Below, one piece after another: positions 1-10,829 of a DNA stretch of 64,000 nt. Below the pieces are notes generated by a model that had not been told where the DNA came from, searched no databases, and saw only the letters and a program-made list of their open reading frames with translations. Position numbers and translations under genes: made by a program. This DNA is from Begonia masoniana (Eukaryota; Streptophyta; Magnoliopsida; Cucurbitales; Begoniaceae), in assembly GCA_022432975.1 (NCBI GenBank), contig CM039509.1, forward strand, positions 23,343,432 through 23,407,431, read 5' to 3'. The stretch's first letter is position 1, and every line of letters starts with the position of its first letter.

Positions 1-275
1 AGAAGAGAAGACAATAGGTAGGTTTCTCAGCAAGTTATATACATTTGGCAACCATCCATTGGCTCCCACCCACCTACCTTAATTCATTCCCAATTTACCC
101 CTCTATGCATTTCTAACTAAAACATTATTTAGTTAATCGATTTGGTATCACGAATCACCCTCGTTCGATTAAATACGTCAACAATTTCATTAAAAACAGT
201 CATTGCGTTAATATCAGAGTAATTCCGCTTAATTATTCGGGGAATAATTAAATAGGCAAAATGTCGGGTGTTACA
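1..275 (-). repeat. Element A 3' LTR, partial
   Basis: This is the 5' portion (U3 side) of A's 3' LTR, cut by the window edge. It ends GTCGGGTGTTACA at 275, the complement of a TGTAACACCCGAC start. The same segment occurs near 17825-18098 at the distal end of A's other LTR. The purine-rich complement of CCACCCACCTTAA follows at about 278-290, as expected for a polypurine tract. Confidence 0.9.
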
Positions 276-315
276 TTCCACCCACCTTAACAAAAATTTT
301 GTCCTCAAAATTTGT

Positions 316-1698
316 TTAAGAAAATAACTCTGGATATTGGGCCCTAACATCCTCTTGTCTTTCCCATGTGCCTTCCTCTACATTATGATTGCGCCATAAA
401 ACTTTCACCAATGGGACCACTCGGTTGCGCAACACATTGAGTGAAGTATCTAAAATCTGTATGGGTCTTTCTTCATATGTTAGCGTCGGCATGATATTAA
501 AGTCCACCTGCTTCATGATCTGAGTTGGATCTCGTACACATTTCCTCAGCATCGAAACATGAAAGACATTGTGAACCCCATCTATCGACGCTGGCAACTG
601 TAGTCTGTAAGCCATGCTTCCCACCCTCTTCAAAATGGGAAATGGCCCCACAAACCTTGGACTGAGCTTCCCTTTCTTACCAAATCTCATCACCCCTTTG
701 AAAGGCGACACCTTCAGGAATACTTCATCGCCTTCAGCGAACTCCAAGTCTCTCCGTCTTCGGTCTGCGTAACTTTTCTGCCGACTCTGTGCAGTTTGGA
801 TTCTTTGTTTGATAGCACCTACTACCTCAGACATCTGTTGTAATAATTCGGGGCCGACGAGTCTGGATTCTCCAACTTCATCCAAACATAATGGAGATCT
901 ACACTTCCTGCCATAAAGAGCTTCATATGGAGCCATACCGATCGTAGCCTGGTAGCTATTGTTGCAAGCGAACTCCACAAGCGACAAATATCTACTCCAA
1001 GGCGCATGAAACTCCAGCACGCACGACCTTAGCATATCTTTAAGTATCTGAATCGTTCTCTCGGATTGTCCGTCAGTTTGTGGATGAAATGCAGTGCTGA
1101 AATTTAACTTGGTACCCAAGGAGTTTTGCAAGCTTTTCCAGAACCTCGGCGTGAATCTAGTGTCCCGGTCAGATACAATTGATACTGGCACCCCATGTGG
1201 CTTGACGATCTTGCTAATGTATAGCTCTGCATACTGATCCATGGAGAACATCGTCTTCACAGGTAGAAAATGGGCCGACTTCGTCAATCTGTCTACTATG
1301 ACCTATATGCTATTATGGCCCTTAGTCGTCCTCGGTAGGTCAACAACGAAGTCCATAGTGATATTCTCCCACTTCCATTTAGCGATCGGAAGAGGCTGAA
1401 GCGTTCCACCTGGTCGTTGATATTCAGCTTTGACTTGTTGACATATCATGCAAGACTCCACATACTTGGCTACTTCGTTCTTCATATTTGGCAACCAGAA
1501 GTGAAGTTTCAAGTCCTGATACATCTTCGTGCTTCCAGGATGCACAGAGAAAGAAGACGAGTGGGCTTCAGATAAAATGTCCCTTCGCAGCTCTTCGTCT
1601 CTCGGAACATACCACCTATCTTTGAACTTCAGAATACCATCTCCCAAATAACGGAAATCGGAAGAGGCCATAGGTAACTTGCTTACTATATCAGCCAT
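316..1698 (-). pseudogene. Element A integrase with C-terminal degenerate chromodomain, broken
   Basis: Two adjoining open stretches (1303-1698 and 316-1287) make up an integrase, which joins retrotransposon cDNA to host DNA. The N-terminal HHCC finger is visible ([20 protein letters not shown]). The core shows MDFVVDLPRT, VSDRDTRF and HPQTDGQSER, giving the D, D and E positions. The end reads [19 protein letters not shown], the chromodomain-like tail of Tekay chromoviruses that is thought to guide insertion toward chromatin marks. The frame is broken near 1300, where a conserved Trp codon (HNSIW in relatives) reads TAG. The C-terminal stop is near 316. Confidence 0.9.
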
Positions 1699-1716
1699 TT
1701 CCTTTGAATTGGTATT

Positions 1717-2238
1717 CTAGGCTTCTTTAATTCGGTCCAGGATGGTGGGACGTAGTGTCAAGTCCGCTAGCATGGCCAATAGCCCAGAAACTATCTCCAT
1801 ATCAAACTTCTGGATTTCTGTCCTCAAAGGCATTGATACGGCCGACATAGCTAGTTGTATAGTAGCTGGCATCCTGTTCAATGCATCGGCTACCACGTTA
1901 GCTTTCCTCGGGTGGTATTTAATCTCAACATCGTTTTCTTTCACAAATTCTAACCACCGTCTTTGTCTCATGTTTAACTCTTTCTGGGTAAATATGTACT
2001 TCAAGCTTTTGTGATCCGAAAACACCTCACATGATTGTCCATATAAATGGTGCCTCCATACCTTCAGTGCATAAACAACTGCCGCTAACTCAAGGTCATG
2101 TGTAGGGTAGTTTTGCTCGTGGTTCTTCAATTGTCTGGATGCGTATGCCACTACTTTCCTTTCTTGCATTAATACATATCCGAAGCCGACCTTGGACGCA
2201 TCACAGTATACGCTGAATTTGCCGTCTTCAATTGGCAA
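1717..2238 (-). pseudogene. Element A RNase H domain
   Basis: The RNase H domain removes the RNA strand during reverse transcription. Visible motifs are [31 protein letters not shown] and NVVADALNR, covering the expected acidic positions. Relatives read GLGCVLM where this copy has GFGYVLM. The domain is cut off from the RT by a stop near 2277 (F/Q to stop in the AFQTLKQ-like stretch) and from the integrase by a stop near 1716. Confidence 0.88.
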
Positions 2239-2277
2239 TACTAACAGAGGAGCAATGGTTAATTTCTGTTTGAGCGT

Positions 2278-3488
2278 CTAAAAGCTCACCTCACATGCTT
2301 CAGACCACTTGAACTTGATGGCTTTCCTCGTTATGCTGGTCATAGGCTTCGCTATCATGGAAAATCCCTTGATAAACTTCCTGTAATAACCAGCTAACCT
2401 GATAAAACTCCATACCTCACTGGCATTTCTCGGTCTCGGCCATTCTTTCACTGCCAGAACCTTGGCTGGATCCACGGAAACTCCTTCTGCAGACACCACA
2501 TGGCTTAGGAAGTTAATCATGCTTAACCAGAATTCACACTTTGACAGTTTGGCGTAAAATCGATGTTTTTTTAGAGTTGACAGCACAATAGCCAAGTGCT
2601 CTTCATGCTCCACCTCATTATGAGAATAAACCAGGATGTCGTCGATGAAGACGATCACGAACTTATCCAGAAAATCCTGGAATATCCTGTTCATTAGGTC
2701 CATAAATGTCGTCGGGGCATTAGTCAATCCAAAAGATATCACCAAGAACTCATAGTGTCCGTATCGGGTCCTGAATGCGGTCTTTAGAACATCATCAGCT
2801 CTGACCTTGAACTAGTAATAATCGGAGCGCAAATCGATCTTTGAGAATACCCGAGCCCCTTGCAACTGGTAAAATAAATCGTCGATCCTCGGCAACGGGT
2901 ACTTATTCTTGACGGTCAATTTGTTCAGCTCACCGTAATCAATGCACATGTATAGGGACCATCCTTCTTCTTAACAAATAGGACTGGAGCACCCCACAGA
3001 GAGAAGCTAGGGCGCACAAAGCCCTTGTCCACCAATTCCTTTAGCTGAGCCTTCAACTCCCTCAGCTCTATTGGCGCCATACGGTATGGATTCCTCGAAA
3101 CTGGTTCAGCACCAGGATATACATCAATTTCGAACTCAATCTCACGATCAGGTGGCAATCCCAGTAAGTCATCTAAGAAAACCTCTGAGAAGTTTCGAAC
3201 CACCGGGATACTTTGAAGTTCCACCACACCTTGCCTCTGAACATCTATTACGTGGGTAAGAAATCCGACACATCCTGACCTTATCAGCTGTTGAGCTTTC
3301 AAGGAGGATATAACAGGCATATTGTGTTTCTTTGGTATTGCCTGATAGGAGAACTCTACCTCGTTCGGACGCTTAAAAGACACAAGCCCGGACCTGCAGT
3401 TGATGGTGGCGTGATGTCGAAACAGCCAGTCCATCCCCAGAATTACTTCGTATCCTTTCATATCGATGATGATAAGATTGTCATACAA
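2278..3488 (-). pseudogene. Element A reverse transcriptase, frameshifted
   Basis: Two open stretches (2925-3488 and 2278-2745) and the frame-broken part between them encode the RT. The first has the aspartic-protease tail [21 protein letters not shown] motif, then EIEFEIDVYPGAEPVS and [22 protein letters not shown], where the frame shifts just before the [11 protein letters not shown] position. The second has [17 protein letters not shown] and the catalytic FIDDILVYS box, followed by the connection region ([11 protein letters not shown]). Stops and shifts between 2746 and 2924 interrupt palm motif A. Relatives B and D in this window show the same order in frame. Confidence 0.88.
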
Positions 3489-4006
3489 TTTCTAATCTCC
3501 AACTGACACTATATCTCCCTACACTACCTGCTCGGAGTGCATAAACTCTCTGGACGGTAGCATGACACTGTAGGGTTGATCTGACGGCACAATACATAAG
3601 TTCTCCCTACCCACAAAGTCCATGGCCACAAATGAATATGTGGCCCCCGTGTCTAACAAAGTATATGCAGGTGCATCACAGATTAATATCGTACCTGTGA
3701 GCGCCGTGTGTTAGGTGTCATCATCTTCCTCTATCATAGCAAACACTCTTGGCACGGCACGATTCGGCCTCATGTCAGGCACCAGACAATTCCGGACTTG
3801 GTGGCCCTCCTTGTCACATCGGAGCATCGGCCAGTAAAGAGCCTACACTCCCCTGTATGATTTCTCTGGCAACATGGGCATACAGGAAGCGGAGGAGCTC
3901 CCATAGGTCTTTTCCCCCTGTCCTGATAAATGGCAACCTCATTAGGTCTCTTAACACCTCTGTTCTGTTGCTGTTGTGGCTGCCCAAACTGACCCCTTTG
4001 TTGTTG
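3489..4006 (-). pseudogene. Element A zinc knuckle and aspartic protease remnant
   Basis: Translation in the frames linking gag to RT shows a degenerate CCHC knuckle (GHQVRNCLVPDMRP near 3790), then AYTLLDTGATYSF near 3640-3670, the DTG active site of the retropepsin that cleaves the polyprotein. Several stop codons interrupt it (for example within HTALTGTIL and around 3520 and 3500), so no continuous frame survives. The assignment rests on alignment by eye to B (31780-32230), which is intact over this part. Confidence 0.75.
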
Positions 4007-4743
4007 TTACTGTAGAGGGGCATTATGTAGGGTTCTCTTTGACGTATCTCTATATCTATGAGACTTCACCTCTAAGGCTTCCAACTGATAAGCCTTGGCC
4101 ACTACCTTTGCATATGGGGTCTCGTCGAATCCCTCGGTTGTAATCCCCCGTAAGAGGTCCAGCTTCAGACCCTGAATAAATTGGTGTACCTTATTCTCGT
4201 CGGTGGCCACCAGGTGAGGTGCATAACGGGATAGTGACTCGAACTTCTGAACATACTCAGCTACCGTTCCAAATTGTCGCAGTTGAGAGAACTCTAGCAA
4301 CTTCTCCTTCCTCATACTGCGCTCAAAGTATTTCTCGTAGAAGAGTCTTTTGAATCCCTCCCAGCTTAATGCCACAGTGGTTGACTGCACTGTGTCCCAC
4401 CAAAATCCAGCACTCTTGTGAGATTAAACAAGGCACATATCACTTTCTTGTTTTCCTCCACTTCTTCATAATTCAACATACGTTCGATCTGCCGGATCCA
4501 TTCTTCGGCGTGAGTAGGATCTGTTGATAATCCATTGAACACAGGCGGTTGGAGTCTCCGAAATCTCTCTCCACTAGTATCACGTGGAGCATTAGCACCG
4601 TTATTGTTCCTATTATCAGCCATCATGCGCTCCATCATGCGAGACTGGACACCGACCAGCTCAGTTAAACGGCCAAGGGCATCGCCCCCATCGTTTGGCC
4701 CCCCATGGTGTCCTCTCAACATTTCTATGTAAACCCTGTACAT
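4007..4743 (-). pseudogene. Element A gag, frameshifted
   Basis: Gag is the RNA-packaging structural protein. The start ATG is at 4743, with a second in-frame Met at the IEMLRGHH position, nearer to the start context of B (MVRGHQEG). Motifs are LTELVGVQSRM, DRFRRLQPP-like ERFRRLQPPVFNGLSTDP, AEEWIRQIERML and, after a shift near 4395 in the WWDTVRSTT position, TVALSWEGFKRLFYEKYF, YVQKFESLSRYAPHLV and VHQFIQGLKLDLLRG. It ends in a stop near 4007, before the zinc knuckle. It is most similar to gag of B. Confidence 0.88.
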
Positions 4744-4865
4744 AATAAGGAACTTAACTTAATAAACTAAAACAGATATAGAAACTTAAACAATTACAGT
4801 TGGTGGAGCGATCTCACGTGGCGGATTGCGCAATCAGACAGTTTACAGGATTGCTTTTAAAACCC

Positions 4866-4883
4866 GGTTTCACTTTGATACCA
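4866..4883 (-). other. Element A primer-binding site
   Basis: Just inside the 5' LTR end, the minus strand reads TGGTATCAAAGTGAAACC. The first eight bases match the initiator-Met tRNA complement used by most plant LTR elements (TGGTATCAGAGC); the remainder diverges. It lies 4 nt from the LTR end at 4888. Confidence 0.8.
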
Positions 4884-5019
4884 TAACTGTGATGACCCCG
4901 GACCCTATCGGGGTCGAGGAGCCATCACTTCGGACATTTCACAAACGTGGACTAATTTTTTTTGAACATTTATAAAACTTTTGAAATGGAAAACATAATT
5001 GGAAACTATACAGTGGATG

Positions 5020-5250
5020 ACTTATAGTGGAAGACGTAGGGTGGAAGACGTAAGATGGAAGATGTAGGGTGGAAGATGTAGGGTGGAAGATGAAGATGTA
5101 GGGTGGAAGATGTCACAGGCGGATGATGTCACAGGCGGATGATGCCACAGGCGGATGCCATAGGCGGAGGACGCCATAGGCGGATGATGCCACAGGCTGA
5201 TGATGCCACAGGCGGATGCCACAGGCGGATGATGCCAAAGGCAGATGCCA
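5020..5250 (-). repeat. Short tandem repeats inside element A LTR
   Basis: The left part repeats a unit close to GTGGAAGATGTAGG about five times. The right part repeats GATGATGCCACAGGCG with variants about seven times. Apparent short reading frames across it are open only because the units lack stop codons. It sits between the leader acceptor and the LTR 3' end, the same place that holds a different minisatellite in each family here. Confidence 0.8.
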
Positions 5251-6800
5251 TAATTTTAAAGGCAGAAATGACAATATTTGATAGGATGACATATAAACAG
5301 GGAGCATAAAAAGAGACGGCATAAAAACCTCAAACCCCAAAGCCCAATTCAAAACATAATTTTAAACGTGTTAGAGAACACGACAGAGGTTTAAGAAATC
5401 AAACTGCATGGATAGCTCTAAAACCAGAGATAACCCATGCACAACCTAAAAGAGAAAAACTTCAAACAGTTCCAGAATGCTTCAAAATATATATACAACT
5501 GTCAATTACAAAGGTTTAAAAAAAAAACACCAAAACCTATACATTATAAAAATCCCAATAGAGTTCTAAAACAAAAACACCAGAATCCCAACAGAGTCTA
5601 TAGACATGAACTTTAGAGATCATGGCAGAAATTTCAAGAAAAATTGACTGCCTGGAAAGCTCTAAACCCGAATCGATCCATGCACAGCAAAATAGAGATT
5701 TCCAAACGATTATAAAACATTTCAAGAGACAACTATCAATTGTCAAACAGAAGTTTTAAATACATCAACAGAAAGTTTGTACATCGTTTTAAAATCCCAA
5801 AAGCTGTACAGAACTTGACATAACTTTAGAAAAATACATCCTCACAGGAAATACATTTGTTTGATTGCAGCAACCACCCCATGAGCTCATCCCGCCAACT
5901 ACATCAACTCATCATCTTAAGGCACAATGTCCTCTTCTGGAGGATCCATACCTACAACAGGGAGTTCAACTATGAGCCTAGAGCTCAGTAAGAACATATA
6001 ATACAAAGTGATGCATATGCTGTGCATGAACATTTTCAAATACATGAACATTACATTACATTACGTTTCACTGGACATGAAGATATAAGTGGGTGGAAGA
6101 GCTGGTGCAACAGGAGTACATGCCACAACAGGACATAACAGGAGTACATGAAAGGATGTCAGTCCTCGTCCACACTTAACCATACATGACATTCACATTT
6201 TAGCTTCCATTACTTCAAATCTGGTGCTGAAAACATTTACATGGTTTTACAGAAAACGTGGATGCATGAACAGATATGATACTTAAACTCAACATATACA
6301 TGTAGCACCCGGCCTTTTGGCTGTAATTATTTCCCGAATCATTTTGCGGGATTGATTTAATATTAATACAATATGTGTTTTGTTGGAAAACAAACTAATG
6401 TATAACTAAGCAAAACACTAAGTTTGAAATGCATGGAAGGGCAAATTGGAGAGAAATTAAGGTTGGTGGGATATAGCTAGTGGGTAACTGACATTTGGCA
6501 ACTTGTTGAGGAAGCTAAGTTTTTCCTCCTACGTGAAATTTTCATTTCACTTCTCTGCTTCCTCCCTTCCTTCTCTCTATTCTTCTCTTCCAGACGACTG
6601 AAACAAAGTTCCACACTTTGTTTCTCCTGCATTCTTATATTTTCTTGAGTGAAGGTAATTTCCGTCGGTAGATTAACAAGTTTAACTACGCTATTTACTG
6701 ATTTTATAGAAGTTTAGGGTTAGTGACCGTATAATCACGTTTTAGGTTCACAAACTATTGAAACCGAGACGATCAAGAACATCAACTCTACAGCAAACAG

Positions 6801-7326
6801 GTAAGTTCATATCTGTAGGTTGGCCCTTAAGGCCCTACATCACGGAGGTACTAGGTGTTTCAGTTCTGTCGGGTTGTTTTGGGTAGAAACGTTATAGTTT
6901 ATGTTCTGAGTTGTCTGTATTCTGCTTCACAGTATGTTCTGTTATTTCTGTCGTCTGCTATTGTAAGTTCAGGCACTGAAAATGTTCATGCATACACGTT
7001 TTCACCGAAAGTTCATGAAAAATCGATTTCTGTACACTGTTTGAAACTAAACAAGATAAAATCTGACTGAAATGTATCGGTTAAGTGTGGGACGGGGACT
7101 GGCCCCAAGATCTGTTTCGGTACTGTACCGTATAACTGTTTGTGCCTGATAGCACCCACTGTTCGCCAGTTCCCCTATAAGCCCCACTTATACCCCTCTG
7201 CCACTGAAATGTAATGTTCTGTACTGTCACTGTATTTTTGAAAGTTCATGCATAGCATATGCATCACTACATTGTTTTATATGTTCTTACTGAGTTTTAG
7301 ACTCATAGGTGAACTCCCTGATATAG
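6801..7326 (+). other. Candidate leader intron 2 of LTR H
   Basis: Donor CAG|GTAAG at 6801; HP1 GGCC-CTTAA-GGCC with flanking GTAGG/CCTAC (6815-6838); HP2 TGAGT-TTTAG-ACTCA at 7291-7305, a C-to-T and G-to-A double change against the other families that keeps the pair; acceptor GATATAG|GT ending 7326. The long-range pairing CCTACATCACGGAG with CTCCCTGATATAGG has one broken pair in addition to the usual internal mismatch. Confidence 0.6.
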
Positions 7327-8074
7327 GTACTGAACTCGAAAATGAGGACTTCGTGCCTCAGTCTGATGAATAGGTGGCTGGTGGTTCGAGCTCCCGGGGG
7401 TGGTTGCTGCAGCTAGACATATTTCTGTTCAGAGGTTTAAGTTTTTTTTTTAATATAGTCTATATCTGTAAAGCTTTCAGAAATTCTGGTTTTTGTGTTA
7501 AAAACTCTGTAGAAAATTTCTGTTTTGGGAAATTCTGCAATTATTTGTTAAGTTCTGTACTGTCTCTGAGATTTTGAAACAATGCATAGATTATGTGTCA
7601 ATGTTTAAAACCGCTGTATTTGACAGTTAAGTTTATACTCTAAAGTATCCTGGAATTGTTTGGGATATTTGCTGTTAATCTGTGCATGGATGATTTCTTG
7701 TTTTGGGAACTATCCATGCAGTTTGTTTCTTTAAATTTGTCAATTTTAAAGTATGTTTTACAATCTTGTTTAAAATCGGGTATTGAAGGTCTACAATTTT
7801 CATGCCTTCTGTTGTGCTGTATTTGATAGTTGAATCATGTTCTGAAGTATTCTGAAATAGTTTGGAATATTTTCTGTTAGTCTATGCATGGATGGTCTCT
7901 GGTTTTTGAACTATCTATGCAGTGTGATTATTCTTAAGTTTCTGTTATGCCTTCTGTTGTGCTCGAGAATCATGTTTTGAAGTGGTTTGAGAATCTGAGA
8001 CGTTTACGTCTTTTGTTTTTATACTCTCTGTCTGTGTGTCTTTCTGTCAAAAGTTGTAAATTTTACCTTATAAT

Positions 8075-8400
8075 TTATATCCACCGATCGTCACTATTCA
8101 TTTCTACCTACATTCATCGCTGCTTGTTTCTCTTTAAAACTGCATCCACCGTTGCCTTATAATTTATATCCACCGATCGTCACTATCCACCGTTGCCTTA
8201 TAATTTATATCCACCGATCGTCACTGTTCATTTCTGCCTACATCCACCGCTGCCTGTTTCTCTTTAAAACTTCATCCACCGTTGCCTTATAATTTATATC
8301 CACCGATCGTCACTGTTCATTTATGCCTACATCCACCGCTGCCTTCAAAATAACATCCACCGCTGATCACTGTTCATCTTTTGTCTTATCTGAATCCACC
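8075..8400 (+). repeat. CATCCACCGATC minisatellite in solo LTR H
   Basis: About six imperfect units carry TTATATCCACCGATCGTCACT and ATCCACCGCTGCCTG motifs. The same CCACCGAT core recurs in the B LTRs with different spacing. Confidence 0.8.
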
Positions 8401-9488
8401 ATTGCCCTTTTTAAACTAAGTCTTCCGCCAGTCTTCCGCCTAAGTCTTCCGCCAATATTTCCAGTAATCCCCTGCCATTCCTGTCTGTTTATTTCTCTAT
8501 TTGCTTACTTTATCGTTCATCTCTGTTTCCTGTTTTTACCATTTTCTTCTCATATGTTTTGCTGCACTCTTCAAGTCCACCTTTCCCAATATCTTAGATG
8601 TTCAAAGTTTTAATTTACTTCTGTCTCCCTATTTTCTTCAGTCTATTATTTCTGTGGTTCAAAAATAAACGTGTCTTCTAATTCTGTTTTAAGTATTCTG
8701 TAATTCATCCTGCAGTTTGGTTTTAACTGTTTTCTTTCCCGTTATGATTTCTACTCCAGAGAACACTCTCTCTCTCTGTCAATGTTTTAAAAGTATAATG
8801 TTCAAAATAATAATAATAATAATAATAGTCCCGTTTTATGTAAAATGTCTGGAGTGATAGCTCCTCGGACCCCGATCGGGTCGGGGGCTGTCACAATACA
8901 GGTAACAAAATAAAAACTACGGGAAACAGAACACAAAGAACACGTTTAACTTAAAGCATAACCTACGACCTAACTACCCGAACCAAAACCTAGTATCTCT
9001 TTGCTGTAGGGCCTTAAGGGCCAACTTATACGCATGAACTTACCTGTTGTCCGAAATGCAGCAAGCTTTGTTCGTGTATACGACCTCGGCGATTTGCGAA
9101 CCTATAATATACACAATCGGACTTTTACTCTAAACATAAGCAACCTAACGTTTTGACTTGTCCAAACACGTTAGCATAAGTAGATGCTTACCTTAGGCAG
9201 AGAAATAGAAGAAAACTGAGGAGATCAAAGGTGTGTGTAACACCCCTAAATCCGTACCCTTTATTTACCCATATTTACCGTATAAATTTTTCATTTTCTT
9301 TTCCCTCATACAACCTTTCAATTTAAACTTTAATTTTATCCTTTAGCGGAACTAAATCGAAATTTAAAATCTAACTTCAAAACATTTAAAACGACTTAAA
9401 ACAAATTAAATAAAAACTATTAAAACAAAACTTTACATTTAATAAAACTTGGGAGGGTAAAAACGTCTTCTATCGCGGAGAAAACAGC

Positions 9489-9720
9489 AGCAAACGCAGC
9501 GCCCAGTCGCTGCGTTTGCTGCCCGAACAGCAACCAGTCGCTGCCCATGAGCAGCGCCCAGTCGCTGCCCATGTGCAGCGACTGATCGCTGCCATGGGCA
9601 GCGCCCAGTCGCTGCCATTGGCAGCAATTGGTCGCTGCCATTGGCAGCAATTGGTCGCTGCATGCAGCGCCCAGTCGCTGCCCATTTACAGCGATTGGTC
9701 GCTGCATGTTTGCAGCGATT
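9489..9720. repeat. GCAGCG(A/C)CCAGTCGCTGC repeat cluster in solo LTR I
   Basis: About ten alternating copies of GCAGCG and CGCTGC with short spacers form many overlapping inverted repeats. One pair has 15-bp arms (GCAGCAAACGCAGCG and its complement). Open reading frames appear on both strands here because of composition; I do not regard them as genes. Confidence 0.85.
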
Positions 9721-10262
9721 CATCCCCTCGGTTTGCTCTCTGGAATCCGATTTCCAGAGAGCAAATACCTGCATTTCTTCTTCTTTCCAGAGAGCACATT
9801 TCTTCCTTTTCATTCACACTTTCCTTCGTTACTTTTCATGCCTAATATTCAGAACTCTTCAACAAAACATCTCTATCCTCAATTTATCAACTACAGAATA
9901 AACGAACCAAAATATACTCGAAAGCGTGATTAAAACGTAACGAACTTTCCTCAAAACAACTTGCGTGGATCCATTTAAACATCAAATACTTCCTCCTACT
10001 TAACAGAAAACAAATTCAGATAGTTCACCAAAACAGTTATAAACCAGGTTTCAAATCGTCCAAACATAAACCTATTAATTAACCAGACCAAACATCCTAA
10101 TATATTCAGTTTACACAATTCATATCACATCCCCAAAACATATACCTACGTCCCCACGGGTCAAAACGCGCCTCGACCACTCAGCGCACTCCCACGGCCA
10201 TCATCCATCAACCGATCATGCCTCGGGTGGAGGGATCTCATCCTCACCTGTGTAGAGGTCAC

Positions 10263-10829
10263 CTACACCATAAACATAAGTCGTGAGCTTAAGGCTCAGT
10301 AAGTCTACGTGAATGCAATGCATGCTATGCGTGCAGTTCATAAAAACATGCCTCCTACCTTTTCGCTATTCATTTCATTTCATTTCATTTCTTATACTTA
10401 TACTTATACTTCACCGTGGCCTCACTCTCGCTAGATAGGAACGGCACATCCCGCGATTGGATAGCCCCTCGTATCTAACCGGGGGGAAGACATGCTCCCC
10501 AAGCAGCCATGTCTGAACCACCACCACCGTCGACATCAGATTACAGACATTCATACTTATTCATTAGCATTTTCCTTTTTCATAAAAACATGCATACAAA
10601 TTCATTTTTCATGCCTTTCGGAAACCGTGATGCGTGAACATGTGCAATACTATAACATAAGCAGAATATAAACAAACAACATATGTACCATCAAGACAAC
10701 AAACAAACGACCTATAAAACGATTAACCTAACTACCCCACCAAAGCAATTTAACAAACAATTCTCCAATTCCTCGATCAACAAAATCTATGGTGTAGGCC
10801 AATCGGCCAAACAAGTCGCGAAGACTTAC
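10263..10829 (-). other. Candidate leader intron 2 of LTR I
   Basis: Minus strand: donor CAG|GTAAG at 10829; HP1 GGCC-GATT-GGCC at 10797-10808; HP2 TGAGC-CTTAA-GCTCA at 10284-10298; acceptor GGTGTAG|GT at 10263. The strand after HP1, CCTACACCATA (10788-10798), is fully complementary to TATGGTGTAGG (10262-10272), 11 Watson-Crick pairs. Both partners differ from the ATC/GAT version of the B and E families. Confidence 0.65.

Larger units (their letters stand above)
6301..8895 (+). mobile_element. Solo LTR H, TSD ATACA
   Basis: The element starts TGTAGCACCCGG and ends GGGGGCTGTCACA, with ATACA on both sides (6296-6300 and 8896-8900), so it is a complete single LTR left by recombination. It belongs to the family of element B's LTR. 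A leader pattern is visible: donor 1 at 6655, acceptor TTTTAG ending 6745, mini-exon 6746-6800, donor 2 at 6801, acceptor ending 7326. Two copies of the hairpin GCATGGAT...ATCCATGC-type lie near 7682-7725 and 7885-7920. A CATCCACCGATCGTCACTGTTCATT minisatellite, in which units differ slightly, spans about 8075-8400, and a TAA/AAT microsatellite lies near 8808-8827. Confidence 0.92.
5952..9043 (-). other. Candidate leader intron 2 of LTR A (split by solo LTR H)
   Basis: Minus strand: donor CAG|GTAAG at 9043; HP1 GGCC-CTTAA-GGCC near 9011-9022; HP2 TGAGC-TCTAG-GCTCA at 5973-5987; acceptor GTTGTAG|GT at 5952. The strand after HP1 (CCTACAGCAAAGAG, 8997-9010) can pair with CTCCCTGTTGTAGG (5951-5964): nine pairs including one G-U, a 2-nt mismatch, then three pairs. 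The H insertion lies inside. Confidence 0.55.

Noticed and set aside
6855..7070. Recurring 71-codon hydrophobic open frame in LTRs H, J (16817-17032) and B (47805-47993)
   Set aside because: In H the frame opens with GTG rather than ATG, and the B 5' LTR copy is disrupted. Recurrence follows from the LTRs being one family; the frame lies in the candidate leader intron.
9420..9933. Several open frames on both strands in LTR I
   Set aside because: They arise from GCAGCG/CGCTGC repeats and overlap on both strands without protein motifs.
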